From: Mycolicibacterium sphagni
GTDB taxonomy: Bacteria > Actinomycetota > Actinomycetes > Mycobacteriales > Mycobacteriaceae
NCBI RefSeq assembly: GCF_002250655.1
Contig: NZ_NOZR01000016.1
Span: 62,001-126,000 of the forward strand
Reading direction: 5' to 3'
Length of the DNA stretch: 64,000 nucleotides
Shown: piece after piece, positions 1 through 9,585 of the stretch
Numbering within the stretch: position 1 is the stretch's first letter
Layout: the number at the start of each line of letters is the position of its first letter
The notes under the pieces: model-generated
The model's input: only the letters and a program-made list of their open reading frames with translations
What the model was told of the DNA's origin: nothing
The model's database searches: none
Program-made: the position numbers and the translations under genes

Positions 1-3000
1 CCGAGCCGAGGTCGACGAGCAACTGGTTACGCCGAGAGGACGCACCGTCGGTGATCGACTCGATCGAGTCCAGCGACTCGATCTGGTCGATACGCATCTT
101 GGCGCTCAACGCGATCAGCGCCAGTGTGGCGTCACCCGCGTCGAATCCGATGTCGTCGGGACGAGGGCCACCGGAGGGCGCAGCAGCCGGGGCTGCGGGT
201 GCCGGCGCGGCCTCGACCGCGGCGGCGTCGGCCGGTGCCTCAGCGGCGGGCGCTTCGTCGATGTCCGGCTCGGGATCGGTGTCGGTGGCGAACAGCACGG
301 CGGCGTCCCGCTCGGAGTTGAGCACTTCCACTGTGCTGTGGGCGTATTCGGGCAGCTTCAGCGTGTTGCTGGCCAGGCCGGCGACCGTCGGAGCGGACTT
401 CACGCCGATCTCAACGAAGCGCTCGACACCCAGACCGCCCGCGGCCTCCTCGATGAAGAGCAGGTCTTGCGTCTCGATCCAGCGCACCGGGCTGGCGAAC
501 TGCCAGGCCAGCAACTCGATAACGATCTTGCGGCACAACGCATGCGGCTTCTCGTTACGCCACGTGTCGTAATCGGCCAGGATCTCGTCGAGTGGCTCGG
601 CGGGCACCAGGTCGCGGATCTCCTGCACGAAGTCGCGATCCAAGGTGAACGGCCGCGGCACGAGGTTCGGGATGTAGCGCCCGACGATCAGCGCCGGATC
701 GGCGTCCTCCGGCATGACGCGTTCCAGTGCCCGACGGAAGTCGTCGACGCCAACGCGCAGCACGTCGGAGTGGAACGGCACGTCGATACCGGGGACCAGA
801 ATGAACGACCGCTTGCCGCCGCTGATCTCGCGACGCCGCTCGACTTCTTCCTCCAGGGCCTCCAGGCCGCGAACCGTGCCGGCGATCGCATACTGCGAGC
901 CGCGCAGGTTGAAGTTCACGATCTGCAGGAATTCGCTTGTCCGCTCTGCGATCTCGGCCACGAAGTCCTTGACGTCGGCGTCCGGGAGGTCGATCTGCGA
1001 GGGACGGATCGCCGCCAGCCGGTAGTTGGACCGGCCCATCTCGTCGCGCGGCACGATGTCGTGCATCTTGCTGCCGCGGTGGAACACCACCTCCAGCAGG
1101 GCTTCCAACTTGTAGACATTCGACACACACGCCAGCGCGGTGTACTCACCCACCGAGTGACCGCAGGCGATCGCGCCCTCGACGAACGCGCCTTGCTCGC
1201 GCATCTCGGCGACCTGAGCCGCTGCAACGGTGGCCATGGCCACCTGAGTGAACTGCGTCAGGTAGAGCACCCCCTCGGGGTGCTGGTAGTGCACACCGGA
1301 GGCGATCAGGCTGGTCGGGTTGTCGCGCACCACGTGTAACACCGAGAAGCCCAGGGTGTCGCGGGTGAACTTGTCCGCGGTGTCCCACACCTTGCGGGCG
1401 GCCTTGGAGCGCGCGCGCACCTCCATGCCCATGCCCTTGTGCTGGATGCCCTGACCCGGGAAGGCGTACACCGTCTTCGGGGCCGCCAGCCGGGCTGTCG
1501 CACTCATCACCAAGTCGGTGCCGACCTTGGCAGTGACTTCCAAAACCTCAGCGCCCAAGTCGATTCCGACGCGGTCGACACGGAAGTCGATCTCGTCTCC
1601 GGGCTTGACCATACCCAGGAAGCGGGCGGTCCAGCCGATCAGCTTGGCCGGCGGGGCGGGCTTGCCGTCGGTGGCGGTCACCACGTGCTGGGCGGCGGCC
1701 GACAGCCACATGCCGTGCACGATGGGCGAATCCAGGCCGGCCAGCAATGCGGCGGCCTGGTCGGTGTGAATCGGGTTGTGGTCACCGGAGACCACGGCGA
1801 ACGGCCGCATGTCGACCGGTGCGCCGATGGTGACGTCGCGACGACGGCGGCGCGGAGTGTCGGTGGCGTTCAACGACACCGCTCCCCCGGCCCGCACCGG
1901 GTCGGTCAGTTCCTTGGCTCCGGTGCGCCCGCGGATAGCGAAGCGCTCCTCGAGAACCGCCAGGATGATGCCATTGGCGTCGGTGACGTTCACCGTGACC
2001 GGCACGACACGGCCAACTTCGGTGTCCGTGGCCACCGAAGCCGTTGCGGTGACGGTCAATTGGGCCGGTACCTTGGGCAGCGGCTTGAGCAGCCGGGCCG
2101 CGTGGTCCAGGTGTACCAGGCTCAGCAGGCCCTCGACCACCGGGAATCCACTGTCGGTAGCAGCGCCGCCGATCGCGGCGAACACCGCGGGCCAGCACCG
2201 GCCGACCAGCGCATCGGGCACGGTCGAGAGGGTGGGGGCAAGCGGTGCGCCGAACGTCGCCGTCACGCCGGTGTGGTCGGCGACCCGCTCGGGATCCCAT
2301 GCGATGGACACGATGGTGGAGCCGTTGACGACCGGCGGGAGCGCATCGGGGCCGTCGACCCCGGCAGCGATGGCCAGCACGGCACGCATCGCGGTAGCGG
2401 CGTCCTCGGTGCGCACCACCGGCATGCCGCCGTCGACGACGGTGGCCGGCAACGTGTAGGCGATGTCGATCCACGTGCCCGACAGCGGAACACTCAACAC
2501 CACCCGGTCAGGCGCGGTCACCTCGAGTCGTGCGCCGGTGGAATGGTTTGTCGCGGAACGGTTGTCGTGCACCAGCCAGTCGGACGGTGCAGCGATGCGG
2601 TGCACCGGGTTGGTGGCGGTGCGACCGGCCCACAGCACGTCGGGCGAATCCAGCACGATGGCCAGCGGCCCGGTCACGTCAGTGCGGACGCGCAGTCGCG
2701 CGGCGACGGGCTCGGGCGTAGCGCCCGCGGCCAGCACCTGGTCGACGGCGGCCTGCTCGAAGCGGTCGAGCAGTTCACCCACCGGCTCGTCGACGCGGGT
2801 GATTCCGGCGACGGCTTCGGTGCCCGGAATGATGCAGACCTGATCGGCGGTGTAGCGGGCGTCGTGGGCTTGCCACAGCGAGTCACTACGCCACCAGCGC
2901 CGCACGTCCTTGTCGATGACCGGCACGAAGTTCACCGGCTTGCCCACCGTCTTGCACAGCTGGACGAAGAACGGCACGTCGGCCGGATGCAGCAGCACCG

Positions 3001-5488
3001 ACGCGGCGTCGGGGTACCGGGACTGCAGGACCTGCAGCGCCTGGTCGGGGTTCTCCAGCAGCCACTCGCCCTCGGCCGTGGACGCGGCGAACAGCGTCTC
3101 GATCTGGCCGGTGTCTTTCGTGTTGAGCCGGGCCTCGGCGCGCTGCAGCATCTCGGCGAAGCGCTCGCGCCAGGTGATATCGAGCCACGGCGAGTCGGCG
3201 GCCTTGGTGTCGGCGGTGGAGTCACCGTCGCCGATGGCCAGCTCGACGTAGCGCTGCAGCCACTGCAGGTAGCTCATGTCGGCGACGTCGCCGAAGTACG
3301 GCTTGGCGGTGACCGCCATCGCGGCGATGATCTCCTCGCGGCGCGCTGCGACCGCGTCGGCGTCACCCGCGACATCGTCGAGCAGCCGGCCGCATCGGGA
3401 GGCGGCGTTGTCGATCTCATGGATGTCGGCGCCGAGCTGGCTACGCCCGGAAGCCATGCCGTTCAAGGCTTTTCCGGCGCCGACCCAGATGTCGGTGCCC
3501 GCGGTATCGACCAGCAGCTGCTTGACCGCCGGGGAGGTGGTGGCCTCCAGCGTCGCCATCGCGGCGGTGCCGACCAGGATGCCGTCCACCGGCATCAGCG
3601 GGTAGCCATAGGCCACCGACCAACGGCCGGACAGGTATTCCGCGGAACGCTCGGGCGTACCGATGCCGCCGCCGACGCAGACGGTGATGTTGGCGCGACC
3701 GCGCAGCTCCGAGTAGGTGGTCAGCAGCAGGTCGTCGAGGTCTTCCCACGAGTGGTGGCCACCGGCGCGGCCACCCTCGATGTGGACGATGACCGGCTTG
3801 GTGGGCACCTCGGCAGCGATCCGGATGACCGAGCGGATCTGCTCGACGGTGCCCGGCTTGAACACGACATGGGCGATGCCGACGGTGTTCAGCTCGTCGA
3901 TCAGCTCGACGGCTTCCTCCAGATCGGGAATGCCGGCGCTGACCACGACGCCGTCGATCGGGGCCCCGGACTGCCGCGCCTTCTGCACCAGCCGCTTGCC
4001 ACCCAGCTGCAGCTTCCACAGGTAGGGATCGAGGAACAGAGAGTTGAACTGGATCGCGCGGCCCGGCTCGAGCAGCGTGGCCAGCTCGGCGACGCGCTTG
4101 TCGAAGATGGCCTCGGTCACCTGACCGCCACCGGCCAGCTCGGCCCAGTGCCCGGCGTTGGCGGCGGCGGCGACGATCTTGGCGTCCACGGTCGTCGGCG
4201 TCATACCCGCGAGCAATATCGGCGAGCGGCCGGTGAGCCGGGTGAACTTGGTCGACAGCTTCACCGAGCCGTCGGGCAGACGGACCAGCGAGGGCGCGTA
4301 GCTCGTCCACGGCTTGGCCACCTCGGGCACCGCGCCGACGGTGAACAGGTTGCGCTGGCCGCCGCGAGTGGCGGCGGGCACGATGCCGATGCCGAGCCCA
4401 CGGATGACGGGCGCGGTGAGCCGGGTCAGGATGTCGCCGGGACCCAGGTCGAGAATCCAGCGGGCGCCGGCCTCGCTCAGCGCCGTGACCTCTTCGACCC
4501 AGTCCACCTGCTGAACCAGGATGGAGTCGGCCAGGGCGCGAGCAAGCTCGACGTCCAGTCCGACCGCCTCCGCCCAGCGGCCCACGATGTCGATGCCGTC
4601 GGCCAGCCGCGGCGTGTGGAAGCCCACCTCGACCTGGACCGGATCAAACACCGGGCTGAACACCGCGCCGCCGCGCACCTTGTTCTTGCGGTCGGCGGCT
4701 TCGGCCTCGGCAATCTGCTCGCAGTACAGCTCGAATCGGGACAGTTGCTCGGGGGTGCCGGTGATGACGACCGAGCGCCGGCCGTTGCGGATCGACAGCA
4801 CCGGAGGAAGCACGGTACGGACGTCCTGAGCAAACTCTTCGAGCAACTCGTAGATGCGCTCGGGTTCAGCGTTGGTCACCGAGACCATCGGTGGACGGTC
4901 GCCGAGCACCGAAATGCCGCGGCGGCGGGCCACCAGGGTGCCCGCGGCGCCGATCAGCTGTGCCAGGGCCAGCAGTTCGACGTCCTTGGCACCGCCGGCG
5001 CGGAGCGCCGCCACGGCCAGCACGCCCTGTGAGTGGCCGGCAAGGGCCACCGGCGGGGTGGCCACCAGATCCAAGCCCTGACGCGACAGGGCGCGGATGG
5101 CGCCGATCTGGGTCAGCAGGACGCCGGGAACCGACACCGCCGCTGAAGTCAGCTGCTTGGCTGAGGGCACGGGTTCGTCGGCGGCCAGCGCGCGCACCCA
5201 GCGCAGCGGCTCGAAGCCGATCGGACGGACCACCACCAGTTCGTTGGCGACGGGCTCGAGCAGCAGCTCAGCCTCGCCGGCCAGAGTCGCGAGCTCGGAT
5301 TCGATGCCGGCCGAGGTGACCAGCTCCTCAAGGGTCTCCAGCCAGACGCTGCCCTGCCCGCCGAAGGCCACCGCATAGGGCTCACCGGCGTTGAGCCGGT
5401 CGACGAGGGCGTGAGTGCTGGTCTGCTTGGCACCGCCGCGCCATGATCCGTCGCCCGTGGATAGCCTGTCGTGCTCGTGGATCGTCAC
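1..5488 (-). CDS. fas: Type I fatty acid synthase (FAS-I), N-terminal 1829 residues; 3' end outside window
   Basis: Multifunctional cytosolic synthase making C16-C26 acyl-CoAs that feed membrane lipids and mycolic acids. Visible modules in order: acetyltransferase with GHSQG nucleophile elbow (Ser about 153), enoyl reductase region with glycine-rich FMN-type motifs (about 450-800), dehydratase including a MaoC-like hot-dog motif SGDHNPIHTD (about 1232-1241), malonyl/palmitoyl transferase starting at AFPGQG with GHSVGEY (Ser about 1445), an Ala/Pro-rich linker, and the start of the ACP with the likely phosphopantetheine Ser near 1817. KR and KS domains lie off the window. The GTG start at 5488 (VTIHEHDR) follows a GAGGGAGA ribosome-binding site. 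Full mycobacterial FAS-I is about 3,070-3,090 residues, so roughly 60% is present. No frame break is visible. Confidence 0.97.
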   Translation of the reverse strand, partial: MTIHEHDRLSTGDGSWRGGAKQTSTHALVDRLNAGEPYAVAFGGQGSVWLETLEELVTSAGIESELATLAGEAELLLEPVANELVVVRPIGFEPLRWVRALAADEPVPSAKQLTSAAVSVPGVLLTQIGAIRALSRQGLDLVATPPVALAGHSQGVLAVAALRAGGAKDVELLALAQLIGAAGTLVARRRGISVLGDRPPMVSVTNAEPERIYELLEEFAQDVRTVLPPVLSIRNGRRSVVITGTPEQLSRFELYCEQIAEAEAADRKNKVRGGAVFSPVFDPVQVEVGFHTPRLADGIDIVGRWAEAVGLDVELARALADSILVQQVDWVEEVTALSEAGARWILDLGPGDILTRLTAPVIRGLGIGIVPAATRGGQRNLFTVGAVPEVAKPWTSYAPSLVRLPDGSVKLSTKFTRLTGRSPILLAGMTPTTVDAKIVAAAANAGHWAELAGGGQVTEAIFDKRVAELATLLEPGRAIQFNSLFLDPYLWKLQLGGKRLVQKARQSGAPIDGVVVSAGIPDLEEAVELIDELNTVGIAHVVFKPGTVEQIRSVIRIAAEVPTKPVIVHIEGGRAGGHHSWEDLDDLLLTTYSELRGRANITVCVGGGIGTPERSAEYLSGRWSVAYGYPLMPVDGILVGTAAMATLEATTSPAVKQLLVDTAGTDIWVGAGKALNGMASGRSQLGADIHEIDNAASRCGRLLDDVAGDADAVAARREEIIAAMAVTAKPYFGDVADMSYLQWLQRYVELAIGDGDSTADTKAADSPWLDITWRERFAEMLQRAEARLNTKDTGQIETLFAASTAEGEWLLENPDQALQVLQSRYPDAASVLLHPADVPFFVQLCKTVGKPVNFVPVIDKDVRRWWRSDSLWQAHDARYTADQVCIIPGTEAVAGITRVDEPVGELLDRFEQAAVDQVLAAGATPEPVAARLRVRTDVTGPLAIVLDSPDVLWAGRTATNPVHRIAAPSDWLVHDNRSATNHSTGARLEVTAPDRVVLSVPLSGTWIDIAYTLPATVVDGGMPVVRTEDAATAMRAVLAIAAGVDGPDALPPVVNGSTIVSIAWDPERVADHTGVTATFGAPLAPTLSTVPDALVGRCWPAVFAAIGGAATDSGFPVVEGLLSLVHLDHAARLLKPLPKVPAQLTVTATASVATDTEVGRVVPVTVNVTDANGIILAVLEERFAIRGRTGAKELTDPVRAGGAVSLNATDTPRRRRRDVTIGAPVDMRPFAVVSGDHNPIHTDQAAALLAGLDSPIVHGMWLSAAAQHVVTATDGKPAPPAKLIGWTARFLGMVKPGDEIDFRVDRVGIDLGAEVLEVTAKVGTDLVMSATARLAAPKTVYAFPGQGIQHKGMGMEVRARSKAARKVWDTADKFTRDTLGFSVLHVVRDNPTSLIASGVHYQHPEGVLYLTQFTQVAMATVAAAQVAEMREQGAFVEGAIACGHSVGEYTALACVSNVYKLEALLEVVFHRGSKMHDIVPRDEMGRSNYRLAAIRPSQIDLPDADVKDFVAEIAERTSEFLQIVNFNLRGSQYAIAGTVRGLEALEEEVERRREISGGKRSFILVPGIDVPFHSDVLRVGVDDFRRALERVMPEDADPALIVGRYIPNLVPRPFTLDRDFVQEIRDLVPAEPLDEILADYDTWRNEKPHALCRKIVIELLAWQFASPVRWIETQDLLFIEEAAGGLGVERFVEIGVKSAPTVAGLASNTLKLPEYAHSTVEVLNSERDAAVLFATDTDPEPDIDEAPAAEAPADAAAVEAAPAPAAPAAAPSGGPRPDDIGFDAGDATLALIALSAKMRIDQIESLDSIESITDGASSRRNQLLVDLGS

Positions 5489-5999
5489 CTTATGTATCTC
5501 CCTCGGTCCTCATCGTCGCGTCTTTGCGTCTTCGTATCGTGTGTGTCGGAGTGTCAGACCTGCGCTGCCTTGCGAAGGTGTCGTCGGCGATTCCCCGTCG
5601 AATCACGGCGTCCGCCCGGTCCCTGTGTTGAGGGGTCTGCGAACATCCCGGCTGTACTAAGAGTGGCATAAGAACCAGCACTATTTTCCGGCCGATATTG
5701 GTTACTGGCGAGTTCTACGCACGGGTAACAGCACGACGGGTAACGCATCGCCGAACAGTCACCCAGACCATCCGGGACAAACGTCCTGCATGCAGGTGGT
5801 TACGGTTGAGTAGGCGCAATAGCGCAGATCAAAGCACGATTGTTATCCAATCGTTACCTGTCAATTTGTCGTCGACGGCGGTCCGGCGAGACGGCCACCC
5901 AAGCACTTGCTCGGTTTTTCAGTCGACAATTGTTCACCAAAATGGCGTCGGAGAGTTTGCTGGCAAAACATTACCAGTCAGTAAGTTTTGCGCTTTGAC
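5489..5999 (-). promoter_or_regulatory. fas upstream regulatory region (511 bp, no gene)
   Basis: I find no convincing gene here; the short open frames have no ribosome-binding site or recognisable product. The stretch is more AT-rich than its neighbours and rich in symmetric elements: a perfect 12-bp palindrome CCTGCATGCAGG at 5785-5796, an inverted repeat at 5836-5854, ACAATTGT at 5926-5933, and repeated GGGTAAC/GTTAC words (5723-5729, 5738-5744 and nearby). In M. tuberculosis and M. smegmatis, fas is controlled by the TetR-family activator FasR through inverted repeats in its promoter, so FasR sites are expected in this interval. Which element is the FasR box is inference. Confidence 0.6.
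5836..5854. promoter_or_regulatory. Inverted repeat, candidate FasR operator
   Basis: ACGATTG, a 5-nt spacer TTATC, then CAATCGT: perfect 7-bp arms. It is the strongest inverted repeat in the fas upstream region, about 350 bp from the GTG start. Assignment to FasR rests on position and symmetry only. Confidence 0.45.
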
Positions 6000-6722
6000 T
6001 CAATCCCACTGGCCGAATTGGGGCTTCAAGATGTCGTTCACGTCGACCCCGACTCCAGCGACCTTGCGCTTGTCGATCTCGACCTGGTGCAGGTGCGCGG
6101 CGGGGTGTGTGTAGCCCTGCGGTGAGCCCCAGTTGTGCTGCCAGAACCAGGATCCGATGCCGTCCTGCAGCGCCCAGTCGATGACCTTGGAATTGCCGTA
6201 CACACCGACCCGCTGGTGCCCGATGACGGATTCCCAGGCGCGCAAATAGGGCGCTACCTGCGCTTTGTACTGGTCGAGGCTGGGATCGTCGTCGATCGAG
6301 ACATAGATCGGAGCGGCTACCGGACCGCCGGCGGCGGTGTGCAACTCCCACCCCCGATTGGCATGAGTGAGGCCGGCTTGCTCGCCGCCGAGCCAGTCCG
6401 CGCTGTCCGCCTTACCGAACTGGTAGTTGGACACGATCTTCAGTCCGGCTTGGTACAGATCGCGGGCTTCGGGCAACTGGATCGGCTTGCCCAGCATCCA
6501 CTCACCACCCGGGCGCCGGTCGGAAACGTACCGAATAGCGCCGAGCGCACCGGAAGCCTTGAGGTCGCTGGCGCTGATGACGCCGGCGGCATAGTCCAGC
6601 AGCACGCCGAGCGGTTCGGCGGTCGCCGACGGCGGAGCGAGGGTCGACGCCCACGTCCCCAGACCCAGAGCGACCGGCGTTGCGGCGGCCAATTTCAGCA
6701 CGTCGCGGCGCGACACTGACAC
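6000..6722 (-). CDS. Tat-exported DUF1906 protein (glycoside-hydrolase-like TIM barrel), Rv2525c homologue
   Basis: 240 residues. The N-terminus carries a twin-arginine motif (SRRDVLK, residues 4-10), a hydrophobic stretch and a likely cleavage after a TATAEP-like site near residue 35, so it should be folded before export across the membrane. The rest matches the DUF1906 glycoside-hydrolase-like family: the LLDYAAGVISASDLKASGA start, YVSDRRPGG, and a YVSIDDDPS strand holding the putative acidic catalytic residues. In M. tuberculosis the same gene (Rv2525c) sits directly upstream of fas, is Tat-dependent and has been linked to the cell envelope; its substrate is not established. GTG start at 6722; a second in-frame GTG at 6716 is possible. 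Confidence 0.88.
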   Translation of the reverse strand: MSVSRRDVLKLAAATPVALGLGTWASTLAPPSATAEPLGVLLDYAAGVISASDLKASGALGAIRYVSDRRPGGEWMLGKPIQLPEARDLYQAGLKIVSNYQFGKADSADWLGGEQAGLTHANRGWELHTAAGGPVAAPIYVSIDDDPSLDQYKAQVAPYLRAWESVIGHQRVGVYGNSKVIDWALQDGIGSWFWQHNWGSPQGYTHPAAHLHQVEIDKRKVAGVGVDVNDILKPQFGQWD

Positions 6723-6916
6723 GCGCCTCAGCTTACGACAACCACCTCAGCGATCTCAGCAACGCCACTGGCCACGTCCGCATCGCTGGCGACGGTCATC
6801 GTCGGGCACGCGACTCTGCCGATCTGGGCGCAACGACCTGGCAGGTGTAACAAGGAAAGCCATTTGCGTGCCCGGGAGATGATTGTTGGGACGTACCGGT
6901 AAGGGGGTTATGGGCA

Positions 6917-8209
6917 GTGCGGGCCTGGATTGTGTGGTCGACGGGGGTGTTGGCCTACATCGTGGCCGTCCTGGATCGGACGACGCTGGGCGTCTCCGGG
7001 CTGGACGCCGCCAAGCGGTTCTCGGCCAGCCCGGGTGTGCTGTCGACCTTCGTCGTGCTGCAGGTCATCGTCTACGCCGCCGCACAGATCCCCGCCGGGC
7101 TGCTGCTGGATCGCTTCGGGTCCAAGGTGATGATCTTGTCCGGCGCGACGCTGATGGTGGCCGGACAGCTCGCGCTGGCGTTCACCGTTTCATTGCCTGC
7201 GGCGATCGGCGCCCGCGCTGTGGTGGGCCTCGGTGACGCGTTCACCTTCATCTCGGTGCTGAGGCTGGTTCCACATTGGTTCACGCCCCGCCAAATCCCA
7301 TTGGTGACCCAATTGACCGGTATCTCAGGGCAACTCGGGCAGGTGCTGTCCGCCGTTCCATTCCTGTCGCTGCTGATCGGCTCGGGCTGGACGAGGGCCT
7401 ACACGACTGTCGCGGCGTTCGGCGTCCTGTCGCTGGTGCTGACGCTGCTGCTGGTGAAGAACACGCCGCCCGGCGTCACGGTCCACGACCCGGCGGTCAG
7501 TCTGCGCGAGACGCTGTCCAGCGTGAAGACAATCTGGATGCGGCCTGGCACCCGGCTGGGGTTCTTTACTCATATGGGCACCCAGTTCTCGGTCACGGTG
7601 TTCGCGTTGATGTGGGGCGTCCCGTATCTGACGGTGGCGCAAAATCTTTCGCGCAGCCAGGCCGGCACGCTGCTGACGATTTCGGTGGTCGCCGCCATCG
7701 TCTTCGGGGTGGTGATCGGCATGATCACCGGTCGGCACCCGCATCGGCGCTCGTGGATTGTGCTGGGCATCGTGATCAGCAATGCCCTGGTGTGGACGGT
7801 CGTGCTCGCCCTGCCGCACGCCGCGCCGCACTGGCTGCTGGTCGTGCTGATCGTGGTGATCTCATTCGGCGGGCCGGGATCCATGGTCGGCTTCGACTTC
7901 GCCCGCACCTTCAACCCTCGCTCTACGCTGGGCACGGCGCAGGGCGCGGTGAACATGGGCGGTTTCCTGGCCTCGCTGCTGGTGATGCAGGCGATGGGCA
8001 TGATCATCGGCGCGGCCGGCGGCTATTCGTTCAACTCGTTCCGGCTGGCGTGGTGCGTGCAGTACGTGGTGTGGGTACTGGCCATCGCCGCCATCCTGAT
8101 CACCCGCAAGAAGGCGCGACGCACAATCGGGGACATCGAGGAGAGCCGCTACCTGCTGGAGTTTTTCAGCGACGCCGAGGTGGCGCCGGTATCTCGCCGC
8201 GGTCGGTAA
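6917..8209 (+). CDS. Major facilitator superfamily transporter
   Basis: 430 residues with about twelve hydrophobic segments, the expected size for an MFS permease in the inner membrane. The loop between helices 2 and 3 has the family signature LLDRFGSKVMILSG (variant of G-x-L-a-D-r-x-G-r-k). The C-terminal tail after the last helix is charged (KKARRTIGDIEESRY). The GTG start at 6917 follows AAGGGGG about 10 nt upstream. It stands alone between the divergent DUF1906 gene and the convergent repeat protein; substrate and direction of transport cannot be inferred. The 194-bp gap to the left should contain both divergent promoters; I saw no clear operator in it. Confidence 0.85.
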   Translation: MRAWIVWSTGVLAYIVAVLDRTTLGVSGLDAAKRFSASPGVLSTFVVLQVIVYAAAQIPAGLLLDRFGSKVMILSGATLMVAGQLALAFTVSLPAAIGARAVVGLGDAFTFISVLRLVPHWFTPRQIPLVTQLTGISGQLGQVLSAVPFLSLLIGSGWTRAYTTVAAFGVLSLVLTLLLVKNTPPGVTVHDPAVSLRETLSSVKTIWMRPGTRLGFFTHMGTQFSVTVFALMWGVPYLTVAQNLSRSQAGTLLTISVVAAIVFGVVIGMITGRHPHRRSWIVLGIVISNALVWTVVLALPHAAPHWLLVVLIVVISFGGPGSMVGFDFARTFNPRSTLGTAQGAVNMGGFLASLLVMQAMGMIIGAAGGYSFNSFRLAWCVQYVVWVLAIAAILITRKKARRTIGDIEESRYLLEFFSDAEVAPVSRRGR

Positions 8210-8248
8210 CACTCGCCGGCCGGGCCCCGATATCCGTGTTAGCCCCGA

Positions 8249-8278
8249 GCTGCCGTGCAAACCCGACTCCACGGCAGC
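8249..8278. terminator. Hairpin between convergent genes
   Basis: Perfect 9-bp inverted repeat, GCTGCCGTG and CACGGCAGC, separated by 12 nt, followed by a modest T-rich stretch. It lies between the stop of the MFS gene and the stop of the convergent repeat-protein gene, so it could end transcription from either side. Confidence 0.5.
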
Positions 8279-8327
8279 CCGGGCTCCAACTTTTCTCAGC
8301 CCCGGTTTGACTTCTGTCTGCGTTGAT

Positions 8328-9443
8328 TCACAGGAAGTTGAACCAACGCTGTATCCCAAAATTGTCAGCCGTGTCGGCCAGTGCGATCAGTCCGTTGCCG
8401 AAGATGATCGCCGCGTCATGATCGAAACTGATGCCGGCAAGGGCGGTGCCGTTGTCGCCGAATACGGCGGCGAAGTTGTTGTTGCCGGTAGTACCGTTCG
8501 CGCCGCCCGCGATGGGCCCGTACCCGTAGGGCGTAACGGCACCGTCGCCGTTGTTGCTGCCGAGTTGGAGTGCGAAGTTGTGGTTGCCCTGGCCTGCCTG
8601 GGCACCGCCACCGAAGGTCTCCGAGGTCCCGCTGTTGGTGTTGTTGCCGATTGTGATGGCGGTATTGCCGTTGCCTTGGAAGGCCCCCGCACCGCTGGCT
8701 GAGCCGTTGTTGTTGCCGACATTGATCGCCGTGTTGTGGTTGCCGTTGAAGGCCAAGGCGCCCAGCAGGAATCCGTTGTTGTTGCCGATGTCGATCGCCG
8801 TGTTGAAGTTACCCAGAGTCGCGGCGACGCCGTTCGCACTGCCGGCGTTGTTGCCGATGTCGACGGCCAGGTCGAAGCTGCCGGCGCCGTCGTCGCCCAG
8901 GCCATCTCGACCGCCCGCACCGGCAGTGCTGTTAGTACCGGCGGCCACAGCGAAGTTGAAGATGCCGCCGACGGCGTAGGCCGTACTGTTGGCGCCGACG
9001 GCGACGGCGATGCTCCAGGCGCCCGAGGTGGCGGTCGCGCTGCCCGACTGGAGCAACGTATGGCCCAAAATAGAGATGGCGACGTCCGGCACAAACCGCT
9101 GCGCCGAGACGCTGCTTGCACTCACCGCGGTGACGGCGCGGACAGAGCTTCCCGAGGATGTCGACTTCACCGCGGCCGCAGCCGTTTTCGGTCGGCTGGG
9201 CGCCGAGTTCGTGACAGCCTTCGGGGCATGGCCAGTCGGCGCGCCAGATGTCGAATGCGAGGACGCGGCACTCTTGCCGCCGTCGTCGGCATGTGCGATA
9301 CCCGAGCCGCAAGCCAGCACGGCGCCGAAGCCCAGTGTGAATGCGCCTGCGCCGAGCCAGCGATAGGCCTCCACCCGTCGCGTACCGGCGCGACGAGAAG
9401 CTCTTCCGCCCTGCGCCCTTACGCCAACGACCAATTTGGTCAT
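8328..9443 (-). CDS. Exported Gly/Asn-rich repeat protein
   Basis: 371 residues from the ATG at 9443 (MTKLVVG), preceded by GAAGGGA. A long signal peptide with a basic n-region, hydrophobic core GAGAFTLGFGAVLACGSG and cleavage expected after AHA (residue 52) predicts export. A Ser/Ala/Lys-rich linker follows, then from about residue 130 a low-complexity domain of roughly 22-residue units of the type GN-x-NTAI-x-IGNNNG-x-GA-AF (clearest three units centred about 190-270). Such Asn/Gly repeats resemble the mycobacterial MPTR/PGRS style and would fit a beta-solenoid, but there is no PE or PPE domain. Function unknown; a surface role is inferred. Confidence 0.75.
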   Translation of the reverse strand: MTKLVVGVRAQGGRASRRAGTRRVEAYRWLGAGAFTLGFGAVLACGSGIAHADDGGKSAASSHSTSGAPTGHAPKAVTNSAPSRPKTAAAAVKSTSSGSSVRAVTAVSASSVSAQRFVPDVAISILGHTLLQSGSATATSGAWSIAVAVGANSTAYAVGGIFNFAVAAGTNSTAGAGGRDGLGDDGAGSFDLAVDIGNNAGSANGVAATLGNFNTAIDIGNNNGFLLGALAFNGNHNTAINVGNNNGSASGAGAFQGNGNTAITIGNNTNSGTSETFGGGAQAGQGNHNFALQLGSNNGDGAVTPYGYGPIAGGANGTTGNNNFAAVFGDNGTALAGISFDHDAAIIFGNGLIALADTADNFGIQRWFNFL

Positions 9444-9585
9444 GATGAAATCCCTTCGAGTTGTTGAACTTTGCTCGGTGTGGACGCTAGCGGTCACACC
9501 CGCATAGGCTTCGATTTTTACTCACACTGAATGCTTAATGTCCTTGCATATCAGCATTTTTCACGCTTTGAATGTCAATCAATCT

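Noticed and set aside
338..1339. 333-residue plus-strand open frame
   Set aside because: Antisense to the fas transferase domain; low-complexity shadow composition.
1439..5032. 1197-residue plus-strand open frame
   Set aside because: Antisense to fas; composition is the Gly/Arg/His/Asp-rich pattern of a shadow frame in high-GC DNA, with no recognisable domain.
5415..5748. Small open frames in the fas upstream region
   Set aside because: All short, Arg/Ser-rich, without ribosome-binding sites and overlapping the fas start.
8387..9121. 244-residue minus-strand frame over the repeat protein
   Set aside because: Pro/Ser/Thr-rich alternate reading of the repeat units; the correct frame has a signal peptide and ribosome-binding site.
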